Shown here in pieces: positions 56,466-64,000 of a DNA stretch of 64,000 bases. The stretch is from Bacteroidales bacterium (GTDB lineage: Bacteria; Bacteroidota; Bacteroidia; Bacteroidales; P3), in NCBI GenBank assembly GCA_022482545.1, contig JAKVOZ010000005.1, forward strand, positions 1 through 64,000, given 5' to 3'. The notes under the pieces were generated by a model. That model worked only from the letters and a program-made list of their open reading frames with translations, ran no database searches and was not told the origin of the DNA. The stretch's first letter is position 1. The number at the start of each line of letters is the position of its first letter. Made by a program: the position numbers and the translations under genes.

Positions 56466-58109
56466 ATGGAAAATATGTTTTGTTTTCAATGTCAAGAGAC
56501 AGCACTTAACGTAGGCTGTAAAATAAAAGGCGTTTGTGGCAAAGATCCACAAGTAGCATGCTTAATGGACACTATGCTTTATGGTGTTAGAGGTATGGCA
56601 ATAGTTAATAAAAAACTTAGAGAAAAAGATATTGCTTGTCATAAGGCTTCTCGTCTTATGCTTGATGCTATCTTCTCTACTATTACTAATGCAAATTTTG
56701 ATTATGAGTCTATAAAAGAAAAAACAAACGTTATTTTCTCTCATAAGATTAAGTTAATAGAGAAAGCAAAAGAGAATAGTGTTTGTTTACCTGATATGGA
56801 CGAAGTATATTTTAATCCAACAGAAGAAGAATATCTTAACTTTAAAGAAAAAGTAGGTGTTTTAAGTGAGGAGAATGAAGATATAAGGAGTTTGAAACAA
56901 CTAATCATTTATGGTATTAAAGGTATGGCTGCTTATACTCAGCATGCTTTAATGTTAGGGTTTGAAGATGATGAGATATATAAACAAATAGAAGATGCTT
57001 TGTTTTGTGTTTCAAGAAAAGAAGCAAGTGTTGATGAACTTATTGCGATGACTTTGTCTGTTGGAAACACAGGATTTAAGGCTATGGCAATGCTTGATAA
57101 GGCTAACACTTCTACATATGGCAATCCAGAGATTACAAAAGTAAATATAGGTGTAAAAAACAATCCTGCTATTCTTGTTAGCGGACACGATTTAAAAGAT
57201 TTGGAAGAACTACTTATTCAAACACAAGGCACAGGCATTGATGTCTATACTCACGGTGAGATGTTACCTGCTCATTACTATCCTTTCTTTAAAAAATACT
57301 CTAACTTCGTAGGCAATTATGGCAACGCATGGTGGAAACAAAAAGAAGAATTTACATCATTTAATGGTCCTATCCTTTTCACAACCAATTGTATTGTGCC
57401 ACCATCAAAAGATGCAACATACATTGATAGAATCTTTACAACAGGTTCAACAGGTTTAATAGGAAGTCATTATATTGGTGAAAGAGAAGAAGGAAAGATG
57501 AAAGATTTTTCTAAACTTATTGCTATGGCTAAACAATGCCAACCACCAAAGGAAATAGAACATGGAGAAATAATAGGAGGTTTTGCTCACAATCAAGTAG
57601 AGCAATTAGCTGGAAAAGTAGTAGAAGAGATACAAAAAGGTAATATAAAACATTTTGTTGTTATGGCAGGTTGCGATGGAAGAATGAAATCAAGAGAATA
57701 CTACACTCGTTTTGCTGAACTCTTACCAAAAGATTGTGTTATCCTTACTGCTGGATGTGCAAAATACAGATACAACAAACTAAACTTAGGAGATATTAAC
57801 GGCATACCAAGAGTACTTGATGCAGGTCAATGTAATGATAGTTATTCTCTTGTAAAGACTGCCTTATTACTTAAAGATGCTTTCAAACTTGATGATGTAA
57901 ACAAACTACCTATTATATATAATATAGCATGGTATGAACAAAAAGCAGTTATTGTTCTTCTTGCCTTGTTGTCATTAGGAGTTAAGAACATACATCTTGG
58001 ACCAACTCTTCCAGCATTTGTTTCTAAAAATGTACTTAATGTTCTTATTGATAAATTTCAAATAGGTACAATATCAACTTCTGAACAAGATATTGACAAG
58101 TTGTTGTAA
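56466..58109 (+). CDS. hcp: Hybrid-cluster protein (hydroxylamine reductase / NO reductase)
   Basis: Hcp protects anaerobes from nitric oxide and nitrosative stress, and reduces hydroxylamine in vitro. The N-terminal cubane cluster cysteines are in [19 protein letters not shown]. Hybrid-cluster ligands follow in [11 protein letters not shown] near residue 240, [43 protein letters not shown] and [10 protein letters not shown]. All expected ligands are present. Length is 547 residues. Expression is probably controlled by the divergent Fnr-type regulator. Confidence 0.96.
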   Translation: MENMFCFQCQETALNVGCKIKGVCGKDPQVACLMDTMLYGVRGMAIVNKKLREKDIACHKASRLMLDAIFSTITNANFDYESIKEKTNVIFSHKIKLIEKAKENSVCLPDMDEVYFNPTEEEYLNFKEKVGVLSEENEDIRSLKQLIIYGIKGMAAYTQHALMLGFEDDEIYKQIEDALFCVSRKEASVDELIAMTLSVGNTGFKAMAMLDKANTSTYGNPEITKVNIGVKNNPAILVSGHDLKDLEELLIQTQGTGIDVYTHGEMLPAHYYPFFKKYSNFVGNYGNAWWKQKEEFTSFNGPILFTTNCIVPPSKDATYIDRIFTTGSTGLIGSHYIGEREEGKMKDFSKLIAMAKQCQPPKEIEHGEIIGGFAHNQVEQLAGKVVEEIQKGNIKHFVVMAGCDGRMKSREYYTRFAELLPKDCVILTAGCAKYRYNKLNLGDINGIPRVLDAGQCNDSYSLVKTALLLKDAFKLDDVNKLPIIYNIAWYEQKAVIVLLALLSLGVKNIHLGPTLPAFVSKNVLNVLIDKFQIGTISTSEQDIDKLL

Positions 58110-58119
58110 TATTAAATAA

Positions 58120-58172
58120 AAACGAAGGAATAATTTGTTAACTTTTCATTTTAACAAATTATTTCTTCGTTT
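58120..58172. terminator. Long bidirectional hairpin between hcp and the GNAT gene
   Basis: Arms of 22 bases (58120-58141 and 58151-58172) pair with one mismatch around a 9-base loop. The outer end is AAACGAAG with CTTCGTTT. It lies between convergent genes and probably ends transcription from both sides. Confidence 0.75.
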
Positions 58173-58200
58173 AATTTTTGTATCTCTATTAATCTACTTT

Positions 58201-58689
58201 TTAGTATTTGTTTTGCTTTGCAAGAGAAGAAAGTTCATTGCCTTCTAAACGAAATACTGTCCAATCACTCATTGGTTTTGCTCCAAGAGATTTATAAACA
58301 GCAATAGAAGGAGAATTCCAATCTAAAACAATCCATTCAAATCTACCACAATCTTCTTTAACTGCTTTTGCTGCCAAATAAGATAAGAGAGCCTTACCAT
58401 ATCCTTTATGTCTATACTCTTCTAATACGAACAAATCTTCTAAATACAATCCTTTCTTACCTTTCCAAGTAGAGAAGTTATAGAAATATAAAGCAAACCC
58501 AACCTTATTCTCTCCTTCGCATACAAAGACACAATGAGCTGAGTGTTCAACAAAAAGAGATTTAGTTAGTATTTCTTTTGTTGCCTCAACACTTTGTGGC
58601 TCTTTTTCATAAAGTGCCAACTGTTTTATGAAGTCTAAGATAATGCTAACATCTTCTTTTCTTGCTTGTTTAATGGTTATGTTTACCAT
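58201..58689 (-). CDS. GNAT acetyltransferase, SSAT/diamine type
   Basis: The 162-residue protein has the GNAT acetyl-CoA loop EEYRHKGYGKALLSYLA near residues 95-110. The preceding GLYLEDLFV and the following CGRFEWIVLDWNSPSIAVYKSLGA match the spermidine/spermine (or thialysine) N-acetyltransferase group. The natural substrate is therefore probably a diamine, polyamine or amino acid analogue. It follows proS by 14 bases. Confidence 0.85.
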   Translation of the reverse strand: MVNITIKQARKEDVSIILDFIKQLALYEKEPQSVEATKEILTKSLFVEHSAHCVFVCEGENKVGFALYFYNFSTWKGKKGLYLEDLFVLEEYRHKGYGKALLSYLAAKAVKEDCGRFEWIVLDWNSPSIAVYKSLGAKPMSDWTVFRLEGNELSSLAKQNKY

Positions 58690-58703
58690 AAGATTTATTG
58701 TTT

Positions 58704-60176
58704 TTAATAATTTCTTGCAAAAATCACTCTTCTATGAGAAGGTTTGCCACTATAAATACATTTGCCTTCTTCCTCTTTTGCATCAAGAGCAATACAACGA
58801 ATAGTAGCCTTAGTTTCTTCTTTTATCTTTTCTTCTGTTTCTGTTGTTCCATCCCAATGACAAAGAAGAAAACCACCTTTTTCTATTTCTACTTTAAATT
58901 CTTCCCAAGAATTAACTTCTCTTGTATTGTATTGTCTATATTTTAAGGCTTTATTATAAAGGTTTTGCTGAATATCTTTCAAAAGGTCTTCAACATAAGA
59001 TACAATATTCTCTACATTATGATTTTCTTTTGCAAGAGTATCTCTACGAAAGACCTCAACAAGACCCTGTTTTAAGTCTCTTGCACCAAGAGTTAATCTA
59101 ACTGGTACACCTTTAAACTCATACTCATTAAATTTCCAACCTGGTTTAGTGTTTTCATCGTTATCATATTTTACTTTAATACCTTTTGCTTGTAATTCTT
59201 TTTGAAGTCTTTGTGCCAATTCATTAATCATTGTCTTTTCTTCATCGGTCTTATAAATAGGTATCATAACAACTTCTATTGGAGCAAGAAGTGGTGGAAG
59301 AACTAAGCCATTATCATCTGAGTGAGTCATAATCAAAGCTCCCATTAAACGAGTAGAAGATCCCCAAGAAGTAGCCCACGCATATTCCAATTGATTATCT
59401 TTGTTTAAGAACTTAACATCAAAAGCTTTTGCAAAGTTTTGTCCTAAGAAATGAGAAGTACCTGCTTGAAGTGCTTTACCATCTTGCATCATTGCTTCAA
59501 TACAATATGTATCAACAGCTCCTGCAAACTTTTCGTTCTCTGATTTAACTCCACGAACAACCGGCATAGCCATATATCTTTCAGCAAAAGTAGCATAAAC
59601 TTCCATCATTTTTTTAGCTTCTTTCTCTGCCTCGTCTTTTGTTGCATGGGCAGTATGACCTTCTTGCCAAAGAAACTCTGCTGTACGCAAAAACATTCTT
59701 GTTCTCATCTCCCAACGAACTACATTTGCCCATTGATTACAAAGAATAGGTAAATCACGATATGATTTTATCCATCTGCGGTAAGTATCCCAAATGATTG
59801 TTTCAGATGTTGGTCTAACAATAAGTTCTTCTTCAAGTTTAGCGTCTGGATCTGGTTCAAGACCACTTCCATCAGGTTTTGCTCTTAAACGATGATGCGT
59901 AACAACAGCACATTCTTTTGCAAAACCTTTTACATGTTCTGCTTCTTTTTCAAAATATGATTTTGGAATAAAAAGAGGAAAATAAGCATTTTGATGTCCT
60001 GTCTCTTTAAACATATTATCCATTAATGTATGCATCTTTTCCCATATTGCATATCCATAAGGCTTGATAACCATACAGCCTCTTACTGAAGAATTCTCTG
60101 CTAAATCAGCTCTTACAACTAATTCATTATACCATTCTGAGTAATTTTCTTTTCTTGTTATAAAATCTTTTGCCAT
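58704..60176 (-). CDS. proS: Prolyl-tRNA synthetase, short (archaeal/eukaryotic-like) type
   Basis: ProS charges tRNA-Pro. The 490-residue protein lacks the insertion-domain of the long bacterial form. Class II motifs are seen in [30 protein letters not shown] and [33 protein letters not shown] (read in pieces), with [13 protein letters not shown] following. The C-terminal domain ends ..[18 protein letters not shown] with the Tyr end typical of this type. It is preceded by TATCTTTG (minus strand, 60259-60266). Confidence 0.95.
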   Translation of the reverse strand: MAKDFITRKENYSEWYNELVVRADLAENSSVRGCMVIKPYGYAIWEKMHTLMDNMFKETGHQNAYFPLFIPKSYFEKEAEHVKGFAKECAVVTHHRLRAKPDGSGLEPDPDAKLEEELIVRPTSETIIWDTYRRWIKSYRDLPILCNQWANVVRWEMRTRMFLRTAEFLWQEGHTAHATKDEAEKEAKKMMEVYATFAERYMAMPVVRGVKSENEKFAGAVDTYCIEAMMQDGKALQAGTSHFLGQNFAKAFDVKFLNKDNQLEYAWATSWGSSTRLMGALIMTHSDDNGLVLPPLLAPIEVVMIPIYKTDEEKTMINELAQRLQKELQAKGIKVKYDNDENTKPGWKFNEYEFKGVPVRLTLGARDLKQGLVEVFRRDTLAKENHNVENIVSYVEDLLKDIQQNLYNKALKYRQYNTREVNSWEEFKVEIEKGGFLLCHWDGTTETEEKIKEETKATIRCIALDAKEEEGKCIYSGKPSHRRVIFARNY

Positions 60177-60258
60177 TTTTATAGTGTTTTGGTACAGTTT
60201 TTGATACTTATTTTATAAAAAGTATCTTAAAACAATGTTTTACATTTAAAAAACGTTG

Positions 60259-60266
60259 CAAAGATA
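60259..60266 (-). promoter_or_regulatory. -7 promoter element of proS
   Basis: TATCTTTG on the minus strand fits TAnnTTTG, 83 bases before the proS start. Confidence 0.5.
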
Positions 60267-60308
60267 CAAAAACTTGAAGTAATTTAATAAGAAATATAGG
60301 AGGTTATT

Positions 60309-61583
60309 ATGAATTTTATAAAAATTAAACTTAGATGTTGGCATTTTGTTCCATTATCTCTATTTGGAGTAGCAACATTATTATTAACAAGTTGTGGCGT
60401 TGAAAATCAAGCAATAAGTTATGATGATGTTTATTCAAGCGAACAAGATATTCAAGAACAAGAAGCCTTAGAAGCAAGACAAGAAGGACGAAACATTTAT
60501 CAAGACCCTCGTTTTAAACATTCTTCAAAAGAATATAGAGAAGAGATTGATAAAAGGCAAAATCAACAAGAAAATAACGATAATGCTTACGAGCCTAATG
60601 ATAATGATACTATAAACAATAGTAGTAGTTATGATAATGATTTTAATATGGACGACTATTATGATTATGCTTATGCAGCACGTTTGCGTCGTTTTCATAA
60701 TCCTTATCCTATATACAACTATTATGATGATTACTATACTAATCTTGGTTGGTATGTTAGCGATCCTCTTCTTTGGGGAACAAGTATATATTTAGGTTAT
60801 CGTTGGTGGTATCCATCATATTATTATGGCTGGGGTTGGGATCCTTGGTATTATAATTATGGATATGCTTGGGGTTGTCCTTATCATTGGAATGATTGGC
60901 ATAGTCCTTGGTATTATAATAGTTGGGATAGAAATTCAAGTTTTTATCGTCCAAATGATGGTAGTGGAAGAATAGCAAGAAACAATTCTTCAAATATTTC
61001 TCGTCCAGGATATACAGGAGAGCCTTCAACAAAAGGTAATCCTTCTTTATCAAGAGGAACATCAAATACTACTCCTTCTTTCGGAGACAAATATATCCAA
61101 AGATATGGCAACACAAATAATCAAAATGGTAATAGAACATTATCTCGTGGCAATCAAATTCAAAGAGATAATAATACTATCGTCAATAACAATAATCAAG
61201 AAAGATTTCAAAAACCTGTTACTCGCTTACAAAGACCTAACAATAATTTAAATCAAGGCAATAGTAACAATAACAATTTTAGAAACTATAATAATGGCAA
61301 TAGACAAATAAACAGTAACACAATACAAAGAACATATACTCCTCCTGCTGTTCGTCAACAAAGAAGTTCTAATGAATTTAGAAGAAGTAATAACAACTCT
61401 TTCAATAGTAATAATAATTCAAGAACAATGCAAAGAACTACTTCTCAACCTTCAAGAACTTATTCTAATTCTCGTTCTTCTTCATCTTTTGGTAGTGGCA
61501 GAAGCAGTGGTGGTAGTTTTTCTGGTGGTTCTCGTGGTGGCAGTAGTTCTGGTTCTCATAGCGGTGGCGGAATACATAGATAA
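60309..61583 (+). CDS. Tyr/Trp-rich, low-complexity lipoprotein
   Basis: The signal peptide (HFVPLSLFGVATLLLTSC) ends in a lipobox Cys near residue 29. Residues 110-220 are crowded with Tyr, Trp, Asp and Gly (for example WWYPSYYYGWGWDPWYYNYG). The next part is rich in Asn, Arg and Gln, and the last 40 residues are almost only Gly, Ser and Arg, ending GGGIHR. No catalytic motif was recognised. AGGAGG at 60298-60303 precedes the ATG. A surface or adhesive role would fit the composition, but this is inference. Confidence 0.75.
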   Translation: MNFIKIKLRCWHFVPLSLFGVATLLLTSCGVENQAISYDDVYSSEQDIQEQEALEARQEGRNIYQDPRFKHSSKEYREEIDKRQNQQENNDNAYEPNDNDTINNSSSYDNDFNMDDYYDYAYAARLRRFHNPYPIYNYYDDYYTNLGWYVSDPLLWGTSIYLGYRWWYPSYYYGWGWDPWYYNYGYAWGCPYHWNDWHSPWYYNSWDRNSSFYRPNDGSGRIARNNSSNISRPGYTGEPSTKGNPSLSRGTSNTTPSFGDKYIQRYGNTNNQNGNRTLSRGNQIQRDNNTIVNNNNQERFQKPVTRLQRPNNNLNQGNSNNNNFRNYNNGNRQINSNTIQRTYTPPAVRQQRSSNEFRRSNNNSFNSNNNSRTMQRTTSQPSRTYSNSRSSSSFGSGRSSGGSFSGGSRGGSSSGSHSGGGIHR

Positions 61584-61631
61584 AAAGATATTAACATAAT
61601 TAAAGAATAACAATTTAAAAAAGATAAAAAA

Positions 61632-63047
61632 ATGAAAAAGATATTAATTTTCGCATGTGGAATCTTAGGTATGCTAAGTCTTAATGCACAAAACGAAACA
61701 TTTCCATTGCTTTATAGTCAATATGGAATAAATGGGACAGCCTCTTATATTGGCAAAGCAGGTGCAATAGGTGCAATAGGTGGTGATATTATGGCATCAC
61801 ATTATAATCCTGCTGGTTTAGGTCTTTATACACGAAGTGAATTAACATTTTCTTCTGGTATGGATATAACTTACACTAAATCTAACTTCAATGGTTTAAA
61901 CACTCACGACTCCTATCCTGCTTATAACTATGGTAATCTTGGTATGGTATTGGATTTTAAGAATAGTAGTAAAGACGCATTCAAACATGTTCAGGTTTCT
62001 TTTGGACTAAATCGTTTGATGAACTTTAATAACAGAACAAAAATTGTAAGAAATGATTTAAATAAATCATATATTGATGCTTTTGTTATGGACAATATAG
62101 TAAATAATCAAGATTCTAAAAACAATTTCATAACTTCTGGTGTTGTTAGTTTGGATAGCAATGGTACTATTTCTTCTGTTTATACAAATGGTACTTTCAA
62201 TCAAATTAAATCAATAAGAGAAAGTGGTTATTTAAACGAGTTTTCAATGTCTTTAAGTACTAACTATGAGAATTGGTTATATCTTGGAGCAACTCTTGGT
62301 ATTCCTTTTGGAGATTATACTTGCAAAACTTCTTTTTCTGAGGAAAGATACGTTGCAGGACAATCAACAGGTTACTATACTTACAATACAGAACAAGATC
62401 TTTCTGCAACAGGTGTTAATTTAAAACTTGGATTAATCGCTAAACCAGTACAATGGTTACGTCTTGGTGTTGCTATTCATACTCCTACTTACTATTCTGT
62501 TAAAGATGATTATTATGCAGAAGTTCAATATAATCAATGGGACGGCGGTTGGTTCCCTACTCTATCATACAACATGCACACACCTTTCCGTTTCTTAACA
62601 AGTGCTGCTGTTGTGCTTGGCAACAATAAGAGTAAGATTGCAGGAACATTAAGTTTTGATTATGAATACGCTGATTATAGTTTTATGACTTTTGATATGG
62701 ACGATAATACGAAAACAGAGACAGAACTAAACAATAATATTGACAATATGTTTAAAAGTGCTAATACCTTCCGTGTTGGAGGTGAAATGAAACTTGATAA
62801 AATGTATTTAAGAGCTGGTTATGCTAACATAGGTAATCCTTATCAATCAGCAATAAATGATGGTAGTTGGGATTATGTTACTTGTGGCGTTGGATATAAA
62901 GGAAAATTCTATACATTTGATTTAGCTTATGCTTATGGAAAACAAAGCGATGGTAAATATTTTATGTATAGCAACGACAACAACCCTATCACAACAACAT
63001 CAATAAACAAACATCTAATAGAAGCAACAATAGGTATTCGTTTCTAA
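61632..63047 (+). CDS. FadL/OmpP1-like outer-membrane protein
   Basis: The 471-residue protein has a signal peptide (MKKILIFACGILGMLSLNAQ) and the N-terminal plug motif SYIGKAGAIGAIGGDIMASHYNPAGLGLYTRSELTF (in pieces), the mark of the FadL/TodX/OmpP1 family. The rest alternates beta strands with aromatic girdles and ends in TIGIRF, a C-terminal Phe as in beta-barrels. It may carry hydrophobic compounds. It begins 48 bases after the Tyr/Trp-rich lipoprotein gene. Confidence 0.88.
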   Translation: MKKILIFACGILGMLSLNAQNETFPLLYSQYGINGTASYIGKAGAIGAIGGDIMASHYNPAGLGLYTRSELTFSSGMDITYTKSNFNGLNTHDSYPAYNYGNLGMVLDFKNSSKDAFKHVQVSFGLNRLMNFNNRTKIVRNDLNKSYIDAFVMDNIVNNQDSKNNFITSGVVSLDSNGTISSVYTNGTFNQIKSIRESGYLNEFSMSLSTNYENWLYLGATLGIPFGDYTCKTSFSEERYVAGQSTGYYTYNTEQDLSATGVNLKLGLIAKPVQWLRLGVAIHTPTYYSVKDDYYAEVQYNQWDGGWFPTLSYNMHTPFRFLTSAAVVLGNNKSKIAGTLSFDYEYADYSFMTFDMDDNTKTETELNNNIDNMFKSANTFRVGGEMKLDKMYLRAGYANIGNPYQSAINDGSWDYVTCGVGYKGKFYTFDLAYAYGKQSDGKYFMYSNDNNPITTTSINKHLIEATIGIRF

Positions 63048-63075
63048 GAACATAATATTTTTAAATAACATACTC

Positions 63076-63111
63076 AAAAAAACCTTTTACGTTAATGTAA
63101 AAGGTTTTTTT
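63076..63111 (+). terminator. Terminator after the FadL-like gene
   Basis: Perfect 15-base arms (63076-63090 and 63097-63111) around GTTAAT, ending in T7. Confidence 0.85.
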
Positions 63112-63156
63112 ATTGCATATTATTCTCTCTAATTATCTCTTGATTCTATTAAAATG

Positions 63157-63189
63157 TCTTTTGATTCTATTTTACTGGATTAAAGAACT
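63157..63189. repeat. Dispersed intergenic repeat, family D, inverted copy
   Basis: The reverse complement matches 8920-8952 at 31 of 33 positions. Confidence 0.65.
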
Positions 63190-63294
63190 GTTTTCTCACC
63201 TCTTAATCCTATTCAACAAGAAAGATTGTTCTTTTATTTTGATTCGATGATAAAAAACATATTACTAAATCCAGTACATCTATTTCCTTTTTGC

Positions 63295-63366
63295 GATGTA
63301 CTGCCAGTACATTAGCAATGTATTATCAGTACAACAGCAATGTACTGGCAGTACATTAGCAATGTA
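63295..63366. repeat. 22-bp tandem repeat, family C, 3.3 copies
   Basis: Units start at 63295, 63317, 63339 and 63361. Units 1 and 3 contain the palindrome TGTACTG-N-CAGTACA; unit 2 is diverged. The array lies before the stop of the epimerase gene on the other strand. With the family D copy and the terminator it accounts for much of the 352-base gap. Confidence 0.8.
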
Positions 63367-63399
63367 TTTATTTGTTAATTTAATTTCTAATTCTATTAC

Positions 63400-64000
63400 T
63401 TATTTAAGCCACTTCTCTTGTTTATACCAAGCGATAGCTTCTTTAACTCCTTTTTCTAAATCGTATTTTTGCTGAAATTTAAGGTCATCTTTGAGTTCTG
63501 TTATATCACAATCCCAATTCCTTGCTGCAAGAATATTATATTTATCTTTATTTAACGTGAATTGTTTGCCAAGAACATTACCAAGAAAATCAAGAAAATA
63601 AGCTATCCCCTTAACTATAAATAGCGGAAAACGTATTGATATTGTCCAAGTATTTAAAACATTTTTTGTTATCTTAGCAAAATCCTTATCAAGATAAAGA
63701 TTGCCATCACTAACAAAATAAATCTTGTTAGTTTTTTCACTTTCTGCTGCCAAAATACATACATCAACTAAATCTTTTGAATAGATGAAAGTCAAACGTT
63801 GGGGAGTCATTCCAAGAGAAACATCTATATGATTATTAAGTGTTTGAAAGTATACAAAATAATCTGTTTCACGTGTACCATATACTCCTGTTGGACGTAA
63901 AATGATATATTTACCATTAAAATTATCTTGAATATATTGTTCGGATTTTAGTTTTGATTTACCATAATAAGTATTAGGAGTATTTTTATCTGTTACTTTT
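63400..64000 (-). CDS. NAD-dependent epimerase/dehydratase (SDR), partial at window end
   Basis: The frame is open from the last base of the window to the stop at 63400-63402, giving at least 200 residues. Translation across 63811-63999 reads NTYYGKSKLKSEQYI, the YxxxK catalytic motif of extended SDR enzymes, and then ILRPTGVYG. YSKDLVDVCILAAE and the C-terminal GVKEAIAWYKQEKWLK fit the NAD-dependent sugar epimerase group. The N-terminal Rossmann motif lies beyond the window. The ATG at 63810 is internal, not a start. Confidence 0.85.
   Translation of the reverse strand, partial: KVTDKNTPNTYYGKSKLKSEQYIQDNFNGKYIILRPTGVYGTRETDYFVYFQTLNNHIDVSLGMTPQRLTFIYSKDLVDVCILAAESEKTNKIYFVSDGNLYLDKDFAKITKNVLNTWTISIRFPLFIVKGIAYFLDFLGNVLGKQFTLNKDKYNILAARNWDCDITELKDDLKFQQKYDLEKGVKEAIAWYKQEKWLK

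Noticed and set aside
63295-63366. CRISPR or integron attachment array
   Set aside because: The tandem 22-base units have no spacers between them, and no integrase or cas gene is nearby.
63400-63810. Short stand-alone gene beginning at the ATG at 63810
   Set aside because: The frame stays open to the window end and contains the YxxxK motif of epimerases upstream of that ATG, so it is part of a longer gene.

Overview
The window is a gene-dense, AT-rich stretch of a Bacteroidota chromosome, most likely from an anaerobic member of the Bacteroidales. The evidence is: promoters of the Bacteroidota type (TAnnTTTG, sometimes with an upstream TTG); a secreted protein with a type IX secretion sorting domain; Bacteroidota-only families (DUF4292 lipoprotein, IPExxxVDY protein, DUF4249-like lipoprotein, FtsI with a PASTA domain); and oxygen-sensitive enzymes (indolepyruvate:ferredoxin oxidoreductase, hybrid-cluster protein). 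No rRNA, tRNA, CRISPR array, insertion sequence or prophage was seen.

Layout. 1-9000 (+): a frame-broken surface lipoprotein, trigger factor with the ATPase YchF, a GLUG-type T9SS surface protein, and iorAB. 9111-24313 (-): a complete division and cell-wall (dcw) cluster in the order mraZ, rsmH, ftsL, ftsI, murE, mraY, murD remnant, ftsW, murG, murC, ftsQ, ftsA, ftsZ. 24515-27591 (+): ApbE flavinyl transferase, a RecD-like helicase and a TonB-domain protein. 27753-34282 (-): an operon of MerR regulator, Ddl, AhcY, MsbA-like ABC exporter and a sulfatase-fold membrane protein that has lost its catalytic residues. 34736-39816 (+): sugar nucleotidyltransferase, TPR lipoprotein, DUF4292 lipoprotein and an ABC-F ATPase. 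40098-49081: S41 protease with LysS, an IPExxxVDY protein, PruA on the other strand, then HhH protein, TlpA-like thioredoxin and ClpP. 49416-55244: DprA, GpsA with an M49-like peptidase, an OmpH/Skp-like protein and an acyltransferase. 55683-64000: an Fnr-type regulator divergent from hcp with a clear operator between them, a GNAT enzyme, ProS, a Tyr/Trp-rich lipoprotein, a FadL-like porin and a partial sugar epimerase.

The most unusual coding feature is murD. At its normal place in the otherwise complete dcw cluster there is only a 176-residue open frame matching the C-terminal third of MurD, without the ATP-binding centre and with the key C-terminal motifs changed. A second apparent dead enzyme is the LtaS/sulfatase-like protein at 27753-29564. 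Both are intact, translationally coupled or closely spaced genes, which suggests they are kept for a non-catalytic role.

The most unusual non-coding feature is a set of intergenic palindromic repeats. A 133-bp element occurs twice in inverted orientation around the 34.7-39.8 kb operon. A 221-bp array of nine related palindromes lies at 46.03-46.25 kb, and a 22-bp tandem repeat lies at 63.3 kb. A 33-bp dispersed motif (8.9, 63.2 and partly 55.4 kb) and a CTTCGTTT-containing motif recur in several other gaps. Each array is built from its own palindromic core, and most lie at the 3' ends of genes.
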